Shown here: positions 1 through 8,751 of the stretch, one piece after another | How the letters are laid out: each line of letters opens with the position of its first letter | Position numbering within the stretch: position 1 is the first letter of the stretch | Origin: Rhynchopus euleeides | Taxonomy: Eukaryota; Euglenozoa; Diplonemea; Diplonemida; Diplonemidae | Assembly: GCA_963210315.1 (NCBI GenBank) | Contig: OY723299.1 | Span: 1,426,001 to 1,490,000, forward strand | Direction: 5' to 3' | Length of the DNA: 64,000 nt | Notes under the pieces: generated by a model | The model's input: only the letters and a program-made list of their open reading frames with translations | Database searches by the model: none | What the model was told of the DNA's origin: nothing | Translations under genes and position numbers: made by a program

Positions 1-459
1 AGTGTTGCAGTGTCAAGTACGAGGATCTTCACCGGGTCTTGGGACCACACCATCCGTGTGTATGACATCAGCACCCTCACCTACACCAACACACTGTCTG
101 AACACACAGATATTGTGTACAGCATTGCCCTGACCAACGATGATCAGCACCTGGTGTCGTCCTCTGAAGACAAGTCACTGAAAGTGTGGTGCACAACCAC
201 CCTCACCTGCATCCGTTCTGTGTTCCTGTCTTGTATTCCCGATACGATTGCCGTGTCACAGCCAGGTGATGTTGTGGCAGTGTCCTTTTATCAGAACACC
301 GAGTTGCGCAACTTCAGCACCTTAGATTGCTTGGGACAAATGGAGGCAAACGGGGCCGGTGTTGCACTCAGCCCGTGTGGGAGGTGGGTCTTCGCAGCAA
401 ACTCCTCTTCTGTGAGTGTGTGTGATGTGTGTGACGTTCCGCGTGAGGGCAGCACTTAG
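1..459 (+). CDS. WD40-repeat protein, C-terminal part (5' end outside window)
   Basis: The frame is open to the left edge, so only about the last 150 residues are present. At least two WD40 blades are visible. One ends in 'WDHTIRVYD', and the next runs from 'SEHTDIVYSIALTNDD' through 'SSSEDKSLKVW', with the usual GH-like start, Asp turn and WD-like end. A third, weaker blade contains 'GVALSPCGRWVFAANSSS'. WD40 propellers are scaffolds for protein complexes, and nothing here says which one. The frame stops at TAG 457-459 right after a short Cys/Val stretch. The final blade looks incomplete, so the propeller may close with an N-terminal strand, or the end may be slightly eroded. Confidence 0.75.
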   Translation, partial: SVAVSSTRIFTGSWDHTIRVYDISTLTYTNTLSEHTDIVYSIALTNDDQHLVSSSEDKSLKVWCTTTLTCIRSVFLSCIPDTIAVSQPGDVVAVSFYQNTELRNFSTLDCLGQMEANGAGVALSPCGRWVFAANSSSVSVCDVCDVPREGST

Positions 460-1180
460 GCAACCTGTTCTGCTTCTGTGCTTGCGGTGCACTGCCTTGC
501 TCGTTGCCTCCCAGCACAGCACCACCTGATCCTGTACTTCGTTTGATGCGTTGACGCTTGTGCACACCACTGACAAACCCTTGCTCGCCCCCTGATAAAG
601 GGGTCGGGCTAGGTTCGGAGCACAGAGCCTTGGGTGCATTAGGTGCAGGTAGTGCACCCCCCAGAATGCCATGGCAGGGCCAACAGGGCGACGCATCGGG
701 GCTGCGATGAGAACCTTCTCCCCCCCCACCGATACCTCTGCCCCCCCCGAGAGTGTTGATGTAGAGGTGCTGTGCATGATCATGCATAGAATCAATTGGG
801 GGCCTCCGTGTCAGGCTGCAACCTATATTGCGAGGCGGCCCAAGAAGTCCCCCCCCATTGCCCCCTTTTCCTGCCTTTCTGGCTTCTCTTCTCAGCGAGC
901 CAGCCCCCCACGAGACACAACCAGCACCACCCCAACCAACCCAGGGACATGTGATGGCACATCCCCCACACAGCTTGCTCACCTGCCGAACTGTGCATGA
1001 GCACGGACGCCTCTCTCTATATAAGATCTCAGAACATCTCATCGATTCTTCCATACCAGCGTGCCCAACACGGTAGGGGCCCAAGGGAGTGTGGGCTGCG
1101 GCTGGGCCAGCAGACCACCACCACCACCACCCGCTTTGGAACAACAGACTTTCACCTCCAATTGAGCCCTGTTTGCCGGG
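460..1180. other. Intergenic spacer with a TATA-like stretch
   Basis: No credible coding frame. The spacer has C-runs, a CT-rich stretch and the sequence 'tatataag' at about 1018-1025, about 160 bp before the next ATG. The short frames on both strands here are low-complexity and shared by neither neighbour. Confidence 0.5.
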
Positions 1181-3322
1181 ATGGAGGAGTCTCCCGTTGT
1201 GGGCCCCGGCAGCCCACAGCAGCACTCCGACCCTCCAGATGGCATCCCCATTCCGGAGCCTGACGGGGCTGCCGCACCGCCTGCTGCCGATGGTGCTGCA
1301 GAGGCTGCGAAGGCGGAACCCCCTCCGGAGAAAATCAAGAGGGTGTTGATCCGCTTGCTGGAGACGAAGGGGCTGAACGATGCCCTCCTTCTGGAAGGCG
1401 TGCGGGTGACACACCGGGATGAGACTGTGGAGCGGAAGCTGCGGCATGTCCCGACGGGGAACGTCGAGGTGAAGCTGGAGGCTCTGTTCTCCGTGGAGGA
1501 CGAGTCGAAGGAGGAGATTGTCATCACGTTCTTCCAGATCAACCGCTCTTCAGGCAAAGCGAGGATTGCCTTAGGCAGCCTCAACGCTGGGCGCACCGAG
1601 AGGTGGTTCGAACTCCCCTTCCGAGAGAGGATGCGGTTCGTCCCTAAGGTTCGGGTTGTCATCAAATGCTACGGCTTCGGCAAGTCGGTCCCCGTGTCGT
1701 CAACCCCGCTTCTGGACATACCCCCGCTCCCGCCTATCGTGGTGTCCGAGCTCGATGTGTTCCTCAACCCCCCGACCTCCGATGCGGGCACCATGCAGCT
1801 TCCTTCAGACCCCCAGTTTTGGACTGAGTTTAACGATGCGGTGTATAAAAACCGCAAGCTGTCATGCGCCCCTCCGGTCACCACCATCACCATCAAGGGT
1901 AACCACTCCACGGGGCTCAAGCCGATCTCCCTGTTGGTGAATTTAGGGTATCTGCGGGCGTTTTGGAGCTTCTGGAAGGCGTCGCGATGCTACCGAGTCA
2001 CGGTGGCCGACACGGAGATCAACAAGGTGCACCACATCACTGTGACGAAGGAGTTCTGGTCCACCTTTGTCTCGGTTCTGATGGCTCGCAGGTCTGCGGA
2101 GCCCCTTTCGGTGTCCCGCTTCCACACAGGCGACACCGTTGCGTACTCCGGGGGCGATGGGAAGCAAGTTGCCCCACAGGAGGCGACGGTGTCCTCCACC
2201 ACAAAGGAGGGGCTCATAAACATCTCGCTGTCGGCTGGGGGGACAGTGAGTGGGTTGAAGCCTGCGTCGCTCAGGCGGTGGAAGGACCGTCAGCAGTTTT
2301 CTGTGGTCTGCTCTGCGCACTCCAAGACGTTGGTGTGGGTGTCCCGGAGGGATTGGCGTCAGGCTGTCGACGAATGGTCTAAAGCAAACTCTCTCGGGAA
2401 GTACGCCTGGGTGGAGAAGCTGGAGTCGGAGGACCAGGATGAGGTGTTCGACCAGCTGCGCAAGATGATTGTGAAATGCACGTATCTCGGGAAGTCGAGG
2501 TCGCGGAGCAAGTCATCCGATCGGCACCCCTCGGCGAAGAAGGGCTCGCGCAGCAGGAGCAAGGAGCGCAGGGGCGACTCGCCCCCAGCGGAGGGCAGCG
2601 GCAAGCGCGAGGCTGCGGAGGCAGGGCAGAAGCCCCAGAGGGCGAACAGCTCGCCCAAGGCGCCTGCGCAGCCGAGCCCTGGCCCTGCCCTGGGGAAGAC
2701 CAGCAGCAGCAAGCAGGGCGGTGCCGTGAGCCCGGAGATGGGGCCCAAGCCCAGCCTCCAGAGCCAGACCGTGCCTGTGGCGCAGCAGGGTGCGGCGGCG
2801 GCGGCGGCGCCGGGCGAGCAGCGTGGCAGTGGGAAGCAGGCAGGGCAGCAGCATCACCAACACCACCATCATCACCATCATCAGCACCATCTGATCCGTG
2901 GCCCGTATCCTGGGCAGCATCCGATGATGCGTGGGAGGCAGCCGCCCATGCCTGGTGGGATGTCGCCGCAGTTTCAGCAGCAGTGGATCCGGCAGCAGCA
3001 GGCGTATCACCACCACCACCACCATCATCATCACCATCACCATCATCACCACCACCAGCGGGGTCGTGTCATGCGTGGGCCGCCGCCTGGGTTCCCGCAG
3101 CGGTCACCCTCGCCGCCCCACGGCAGGCCCCTGCGTGGCAACCACTGCGATGCGAATCCGAATGCCTACGCCGCAGCCGCCCGCGCGGCTGCTGCACGGA
3201 GTGCATCCCCGGGGCACCGCAGGGTGGGGCAGCAGCAGCAGCAGCAGCACCCACACGGCAACCGGCACCTCCGGCAGCATCCGGGTGGGGGTGCAGGCCC
3301 ACAGCAGAGGGGCGCGCCGTAG
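1181..3322 (+). CDS. C2-like / SR-rich / poly-His protein
   Basis: A 713-residue protein starting at the first ATG. Residues about 45-175 form a beta-rich region resembling an NT-C2-type C2 fold ('KIKRVLIRLLETKGL', 'WFELPFRERMRFVPKV'). A second folded part, about 185-430, contains a Trp-rich segment near 'LGYLRAFWSFWKASRCY'. From about 430 the chain becomes basic and Ser/Arg-rich ('SRSRSKSSDRH', 'SRSRSKERRGDS'), then disordered and Pro/Gln/Ala-rich. It carries two long histidine tracts, at nt about 2851-2892 and 3007-3057, the second with 17 consecutive His. Poly-His tracts and RS segments are both known signals for nuclear speckles, so a nuclear RNA-processing role is possible, but the N-terminal C2-like fold would argue for membrane contact. 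No family was recognised. Confidence 0.7.
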   Translation: MEESPVVGPGSPQQHSDPPDGIPIPEPDGAAAPPAADGAAEAAKAEPPPEKIKRVLIRLLETKGLNDALLLEGVRVTHRDETVERKLRHVPTGNVEVKLEALFSVEDESKEEIVITFFQINRSSGKARIALGSLNAGRTERWFELPFRERMRFVPKVRVVIKCYGFGKSVPVSSTPLLDIPPLPPIVVSELDVFLNPPTSDAGTMQLPSDPQFWTEFNDAVYKNRKLSCAPPVTTITIKGNHSTGLKPISLLVNLGYLRAFWSFWKASRCYRVTVADTEINKVHHITVTKEFWSTFVSVLMARRSAEPLSVSRFHTGDTVAYSGGDGKQVAPQEATVSSTTKEGLINISLSAGGTVSGLKPASLRRWKDRQQFSVVCSAHSKTLVWVSRRDWRQAVDEWSKANSLGKYAWVEKLESEDQDEVFDQLRKMIVKCTYLGKSRSRSKSSDRHPSAKKGSRSRSKERRGDSPPAEGSGKREAAEAGQKPQRANSSPKAPAQPSPGPALGKTSSSKQGGAVSPEMGPKPSLQSQTVPVAQQGAAAAAAPGEQRGSGKQAGQQHHQHHHHHHHQHHLIRGPYPGQHPMMRGRQPPMPGGMSPQFQQQWIRQQQAYHHHHHHHHHHHHHHHHQRGRVMRGPPPGFPQRSPSPPHGRPLRGNHCDANPNAYAAAARAAAARSASPGHRRVGQQQQQQHPHGNRHLRQHPGGGAGPQQRGAP

Positions 3323-4336
3323 CGTTGGCCGACGCACCTGTTGAGGGTGTGTGGGAAACAGCGGAGGGTGTCGTCAGAGTTCCTGCACTCTGGTTGCCTT
3401 TGCTGTGTGTGCCAAACTGTGTCACCCTGCAGCCAGTTTGCAAACGCTGTGAGGCCCATTCTGATCTCACTTCTTTCTGCCTCCGGTCAGAAGTGACTTT
3501 CTGCCCATCCTTATTTCACTTTTCTGGAAGCGAAGGCTTCCTAAGCGAAAGACCCCTCCCCGACGCGTGTTGACGCACGTGTGTGGGTGGCAGGGTGTGG
3601 CTGTGGGAGAGGGCCTACATCCTTGATATCCCGCTTCTGTACCGTAGAACCGTGCGTTGTGTTAGAGCGAGGGGGAGGGAGGGGTGTGGCCGGGAGGGGG
3701 TGCATTGTGCGAGTCTCCCCCTCCCTCTGTCTCCCTCAAGGGAAACGAAAGCGACACCCAAACCTAACCCGAAGGACTGGCACCCCTCACCCCCCCCCCC
3801 CCCCCTCTTACCCCGGGTGCGTGTGTGGGTTGTGTTTTTGTCCGTGACCTCATCTCAAGAGCAGGGGGGTGTGGTACATTCAGATTCCTGAAAACCTGGT
3901 GGGAGACCTCTCTCTCGGTGTGCCCTCTCTGCACTGCTCGCCAGTGCTATTCACCTCCCGGCTGCCTGGCGTCAACCCCCCTCTCTGCCTGGCTCCCCGT
4001 CTCCCTTCGGGACGGGTGACAAATATGGGGCAGGCTGCATGTGTTGAGAGAGAGAGTGCGGCACATCCGCACGCCAGGCAGCAGTGATTCGCCCACCCGA
4101 TGCGATGCAGAAGACTGGGTGCCTTTGCCTCTCTCTTCCTCCCCCTGAAGACCGCAGCTGAGGTGGCGGGTTTTGGGCCACTCTTATGTCTTACGAGGAT
4201 GTGTTGGTTGTCGGGGGCACGAAACGCCGATGACAAAAACTGAGACAAGGCCCATCAACCCCACCCCCACCCCCTCCCATCCCCCACCCTTCCCCACAAA
4301 AACAGCAGACCCACACGCCCCACCCCCTCCCGGCAA
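3323..4336. other. Intergenic spacer with poly-C tract
   Basis: About 1 kb with no convincing gene. It contains an uninterrupted poly-C run near 3790-3807 and several CT-rich stretches. The C-rich run 4250-4330 directly precedes the next start codon. Confidence 0.5.
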
Positions 4337-6439
4337 ATGCGGCGCGCCGTATCTGGGGCTGCGGCCACCACCACCACCACCACCCCCCACCACCACACCT
4401 CCCGGCACCGCCTATCTGCTGCTGCCGCGTCTATATCTACCGCTGCCTCTGGGTTGTCCAGCACACCATCCTCATCCTCATCCTCCTCTTCCTTCTTCTC
4501 CTCAACCGGATCCGCCGCGAGTGGGTGTCTCGGCGGGGCGCTGAGGAGGTGCAGCAGCTCGGCTGCGCAACACCACCACCACGATGGAAAAATCGACACA
4601 GGTCACCTCCCGCAGTGGCTTCAGGCAGCGCTGTCCGGGCCGGGGAGCAGCATCGGGAAGCCGGAGCCCTACAGATTCCCCGGGTGGCCTGCCGGGCTGG
4701 ACCCCGATGTGAAGGCGCGCCTCTCCAGGGGGGATCCTGCAGCGCTCTACCAGAAGGTGGACCTGGGGGACGGCGCCCCATCCCCTTCCTCTGTCTCTCC
4801 CTCCAGCGCCCCCGGGGCTGCGACGGAATACTGCTTCAACGCCCCGCAGGACAACCCATATGAGGGTGTGGGGGATTCGGGCATCCCCACCGCGCTGTGG
4901 TTTGAATGTGCCAAGCCCGACGAGCCGAAGCTGATGCTCCAGCTTGCTCCTCAATTCCCGCCCCTGCTGTGGATCCCCGTCAAGCCGAAGGGGGCTGCCG
5001 TGGCGAAGCTTCTCACCGCATTCTCCGATAACGACGAGGGGTATCTCGAGCGGGCCGCATCGCAGTATGAGAGGTATCTAACTGCAGGGGAGGATGCGAT
5101 ACACCGCGACGCCCGCTACATCCAATCGCGTGTCGAGTCGGAGGGGGGCGCTTTCACACCACCACCCGCTGCTCTCCGCTTCCTGGAGGAGTCTGGGTAT
5201 GAAGCACCCACACCTCAGCCACAGCAGCAGCAGCAGCAGCAGCAGCAGGCCCTGCGTATGCTGGGGGGTGACCCGCCTGCAGCACCGCAGGCGGTTGCAG
5301 CGATTCAGCCTGCAGGGGGGCTTCGGCGGCGCTCCCTGGCGCACCTGCTTGACGTGGCACAGCCACAGCCTGTGGCGGTGGCGGTGGCGGAGGTGGAGGT
5401 GGAGGAGGAGGAGTCAGCGGTTGCCCCTGCCCCACCAGGGGTCCAGGAGAGGCAGCAGGGGCAGCAGCAGCTCACCCCGGTGTCGCCACAGTATGCCCTC
5501 GGGGCTCTGACGCCGTACGGCGCGTTCGGATCCCCCGTGGACCTGCACAGGCGGGCGGCAGGGGGGCTCGCGGTGTTATCGCCTGCGAAGGAGTATAGTG
5601 GGGATGCGTGGTATCACCTCGGCACAGCGGTGTCGCCCGAGGATGTGGAGATCCGCATGATGGGGAACCCGTTTGTGTTCGGGAGGTGGCCCGCCGCGGT
5701 GGTGGGGGGCGAGCAGCGGCGGGGGGTGCTGCCGGATGCGGTGCACTGCTCCAGCTTCAGGACTGTCTTCTCGAAGTCGTCGGTTTTCTTCACCACGCGG
5801 GATGACGAGCCGCATGTGAGTGTGAATGTCAAGTCAAACACCTACCGCGAAACCTCCACACTCTACTGCCACGTCGACAGCCCCGAGTCGATGTATATGT
5901 CGGGCGGGCGCCAGGTGGTAGAGAGGTTCAACCGCGAGTTTGGGACGGATTACCCGCTGACGACCCCTGTGGATGTGCTGGGGGCCCTGGCGCTGTTTCA
6001 GTGTAAGGCGGTGACCCAGGTGGAGGCGGAGTACCGAGTGGCGGCAGGGGGGGTGTTGGATATGACGCGCGATGCATCCCTGGAGGTGGCGAAGCGGCAG
6101 AAGAAGTTTCTCACAGATGATGAGAAGAAGTATGTAGGGGCTCTCGAGACGCTGTCGGCGAGTGCGGATCCGATTATCGCGCCGGATGCTTCGCATCCGT
6201 CGTTGGTCAAGCTGGTGCAGTATATCAGGCAGCTTGCGGTGATGAAGTATCCCCGTTTTGAAGAAGACTGTTTCCGGCCCTTCTGGAGCAACGAGTCAAA
6301 ATTTGTCCGGATCCGCGTTCACGAAGCTTGCCTTGTTGCCGGCAGGGCAGACCTTGCGCAGCTGATGCTGTCCCGCGAGTCCGACCCCTATGTCGTCAAC
6401 CAGTGTTGCGATGTTTCCCCAAAGAATGTCTCCTCTTAG
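4337..6439 (+). CDS. Probable mitochondrial protein of unknown function
   Basis: A 700-residue protein. The start at 4337 gives an N-terminus rich in Arg, Ala, Ser and Thr without acids ('MRRAVSGAAA', later 'LRRCSSSAAQ'), typical of a mitochondrial presequence. The body has an N-terminal domain (about 80-270), a low-complexity Gln/Pro/Glu linker with nine consecutive Gln (about residues 296-304) and an acidic Val/Glu stretch near 345-360. A C-terminal domain follows (about 400-700) with segments such as 'CHVDSPESMYMSGGRQVVER' and 'FGTDYPLTTPVDVLGALALF'. No catalytic motif was recognised. Size and composition would suit one of the lineage-specific mitochondrial ribosome or complex subunits common in Euglenozoa, but this is inference only. 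Confidence 0.7.
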   Translation: MRRAVSGAAATTTTTTPHHHTSRHRLSAAAASISTAASGLSSTPSSSSSSSSFFSSTGSAASGCLGGALRRCSSSAAQHHHHDGKIDTGHLPQWLQAALSGPGSSIGKPEPYRFPGWPAGLDPDVKARLSRGDPAALYQKVDLGDGAPSPSSVSPSSAPGAATEYCFNAPQDNPYEGVGDSGIPTALWFECAKPDEPKLMLQLAPQFPPLLWIPVKPKGAAVAKLLTAFSDNDEGYLERAASQYERYLTAGEDAIHRDARYIQSRVESEGGAFTPPPAALRFLEESGYEAPTPQPQQQQQQQQQALRMLGGDPPAAPQAVAAIQPAGGLRRRSLAHLLDVAQPQPVAVAVAEVEVEEEESAVAPAPPGVQERQQGQQQLTPVSPQYALGALTPYGAFGSPVDLHRRAAGGLAVLSPAKEYSGDAWYHLGTAVSPEDVEIRMMGNPFVFGRWPAAVVGGEQRRGVLPDAVHCSSFRTVFSKSSVFFTTRDDEPHVSVNVKSNTYRETSTLYCHVDSPESMYMSGGRQVVERFNREFGTDYPLTTPVDVLGALALFQCKAVTQVEAEYRVAAGGVLDMTRDASLEVAKRQKKFLTDDEKKYVGALETLSASADPIIAPDASHPSLVKLVQYIRQLAVMKYPRFEEDCFRPFWSNESKFVRIRVHEACLVAGRADLAQLMLSRESDPYVVNQCCDVSPKNVSS

Positions 6440-6975
6440 AGGGACGGCATGTGCTGCCAACCCTAGTCATTCTGTGGTTCTGTTGCTGGTCATGCCCGAT
6501 GCGCGTTGCGGGTGAAGTGGGGGTTGGGAGGGTGGGGTGGGAGGGCGTGAGCCGGCAGATTTGTCTGCGCCTGCTGGGTTGTTGCCCCTCGGGTGTGCGA
6601 GGTCTTGTCCTATCGTGGGGGTGGGGGGGTAATGTGGGTGAGGCACTGTGGCTCATTTTGTTGACATGAGTTTCGATCTGAATGTGAAACCATTGTGCTC
6701 AGCCGTGCGAACCAAGGTTCTGATGGCACGTGCACCGTGGTGGTGGTGGCCACCCACACGCAGATTAGGTGTACAATAACAGTGCATCCCGAACTGACGC
6801 TGGCCTCCCAAACCCGACCGCCCTGCCGCTCTTGTTCTTGTTTGAACACTGACACAGTTGCTGTGCCTGGTGTGTGCCGAATCAGTGTTCTCACAAGAGT
6901 GTGGATTCCTCAGTCGTTCACCTTGCAACCCCGTGTTGACAACCACATGCAGACATCTATCGCGACCCAAGAACA
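6440..6975. other. Intergenic spacer
   Basis: About 0.5 kb, G-rich then T/C-rich. I see no gene. A leader acceptor for the next gene could lie among the several AGs near 6895-6975, but none stands out. Confidence 0.4.
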
Positions 6976-7857
6976 ATGCTGCGTGCGGTGCTGCTGGCGA
7001 CGGCCTGTATTGGTGTGTCGGGGCACGGGCTTGTGAAGTGGCCGCCGTCGCGCACGATGTGGTGCTCCCCAAAGCTGGCACCCAAGCACACGCCTGACGG
7101 GAAGGTGCAGAACAGCGACTGTGGGAGTAGTGCGAAGTACTGCCCGCAGTGCGTAGAGAACGAGGATGGCCTGTGGCCTGTGGACCGGTACACAGACGAC
7201 ATATCTGCGGGCGGCCTGAGCAAGTTTGATTCTCTGAATGAGCAGTCGCCGACACGCTGGCACAAATCTGCGATGCGGCCGGGGCGCAACGTGTTCACGT
7301 GGTTCTACACCGCGCCGCACGGGACACGCGACTGGTCGTACTTCATCACGAAGGTGGGGTGGGACCAGAGCAAGCCGCTGGGGACGGACACGCTGGAGAA
7401 GGAGCCCTTCTGCTACGTGCATGCCCGCTACGAGACGCCCCCTGCAGAGCAGGGACACGAGTGTGTTGTGCCGCACCGTGAGGGGTACCACGTCATCATG
7501 GCGATCTGGGACGTGTCCTTCGGGAAGACCTTCTACCAGGCGATCGACGTGGAGTTCCCTGCAGGTGGCGGGGCACCACCTGCACCCGTGCCTGCCACGT
7601 GCGCAGACCTGGAGCAGGAGTACAACTCGTGCCTTGCAGGCGTGCCCCCCAGCCCGCCCAGCACCCCCAACACCCCCAGCACAGACGTGCCTGTGTGGGA
7701 GGCACCGCCTGGGGTGCCTGTCCTGCCGTCGGAGCCGTACCCCACATACCCTGCGTCGTGCAACGGCGAGCGCATCATGAAGTGGACGTCCTGCCAGGGG
7801 CGTGAGGAGTGCTGCGACGTGTCGCTGCGGTGCGGCGGCGGCGTGTGCCGCCCGTAG
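6976..7857 (+). CDS. Secreted AA10-type lytic polysaccharide monooxygenase (chitin-binding)
   Basis: A 293-residue protein with a 16-residue signal peptide. Cleavage would expose His17 as the mature N-terminus ('HGLVKWPPSR'), as LPMOs require. The second copper-brace histidine is H115 ('TAPHGTRDW'), and the axial Phe is F186 in 'FYQAIDV'. The order of motifs ('SPTRWHK', 'TWFYTAPH', 'SYFITKVGWD', 'HVIMAIWDV') follows bacterial CBP21-like AA10 enzymes, which oxidatively cleave chitin or cellulose. After the catalytic domain (17-195) come a Pro-rich linker (about 198-255) and a compact C-terminal module with six cysteines (about 262-293), which I cannot assign. AA10 enzymes are mainly bacterial and viral, so horizontal acquisition is likely, yet composition matches the surrounding genes. 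Confidence 0.93.
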   Translation: MLRAVLLATACIGVSGHGLVKWPPSRTMWCSPKLAPKHTPDGKVQNSDCGSSAKYCPQCVENEDGLWPVDRYTDDISAGGLSKFDSLNEQSPTRWHKSAMRPGRNVFTWFYTAPHGTRDWSYFITKVGWDQSKPLGTDTLEKEPFCYVHARYETPPAEQGHECVVPHREGYHVIMAIWDVSFGKTFYQAIDVEFPAGGGAPPAPVPATCADLEQEYNSCLAGVPPSPPSTPNTPSTDVPVWEAPPGVPVLPSEPYPTYPASCNGERIMKWTSCQGREECCDVSLRCGGGVCRP

Positions 7858-8751
7858 CACGGCACCGCTGAGCAGGGCGACACGCCCAACCCGTGCACCT
7901 TGCCTTTACTGCGCACTGAGTGCTATCCAGACGGGGCAGACACAGGCCCGCGTGGGTGCCTTCATTTCACTTTCCCTTCCTGCCTCTTGAGGCCTCTTGC
8001 TTCTGCTTCTGCTTCTTCCACCTGCCAGTCCGCTACCCTGTCCAGAGGTGTGCCTTGTCATCTGGCGCTGCAGCCCTAATCATACCGCATTTGTGTGGCA
8101 CGATATCTGTGTTGCTTGTGCCACAACCTGTGTCGGGTCACGGAAACCCCTATTATTGACGAGGTGTCCACAGCCAAGGGTTGCCTGTGTGACAGGTGGG
8201 CCGGCGACGGTCTGCTTGGTGCCTTGCATCCCCGATACATCCGTCTGCACCGCAGGCACTCATGTCCTTTGTCTCCACCCTCCCGACCTTCTCGCACCCC
8301 TTCTTGTTTGTTGCACCGCAGAAGGTGTTGCGTGACATACAAAGCGGGTCCTGTCCCAAGAATCACATTTTTATCCAGCTTCGTTACGCCCGCCTTCTGC
8401 CACAACCCCCAACACAAGTGCACTTTGCGACGCTCTCAGTGTTGTAAACGTGTCGTGTGTCGGGATTCACTGGCCACAGTGCTGTGCACCCTCCTTGTCG
8501 CATTTATACAGGCAAGGGGGGCGACACAGCACCGGTCAGCACCGGTTAACTGCCAAGCCTGTCCCGGCGTGTGGTAGTGAAGGACTGTTGGGGAGAAGAT
8601 CCCTGCAGTGACACGACACGGGAACCCCCCACCACCCCCCGCCTCCACGCCCCAACCCCTCACCCGGGTGCTGTTGCCTGCCCCGCCGTGTTGCTCTGCA
8701 GACCGTTGTTGCGCCACACCGCCCCAACACAGCCAGACGCAGCAAACGGCA
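7858..8751. other. Intergenic spacer
   Basis: About 0.9 kb without a convincing gene. The frames present are short, cysteine-rich by composition and lack domain signals. Pyrimidine-rich stretches occur around 7990-8030. Confidence 0.4.

Noticed and set aside
8608-8751. N-terminal extension of the first cyclase-like protein from a GTG
   Set aside because: Pro/Cys-rich noise; the ATG at 8752 directly precedes the first membrane segment.
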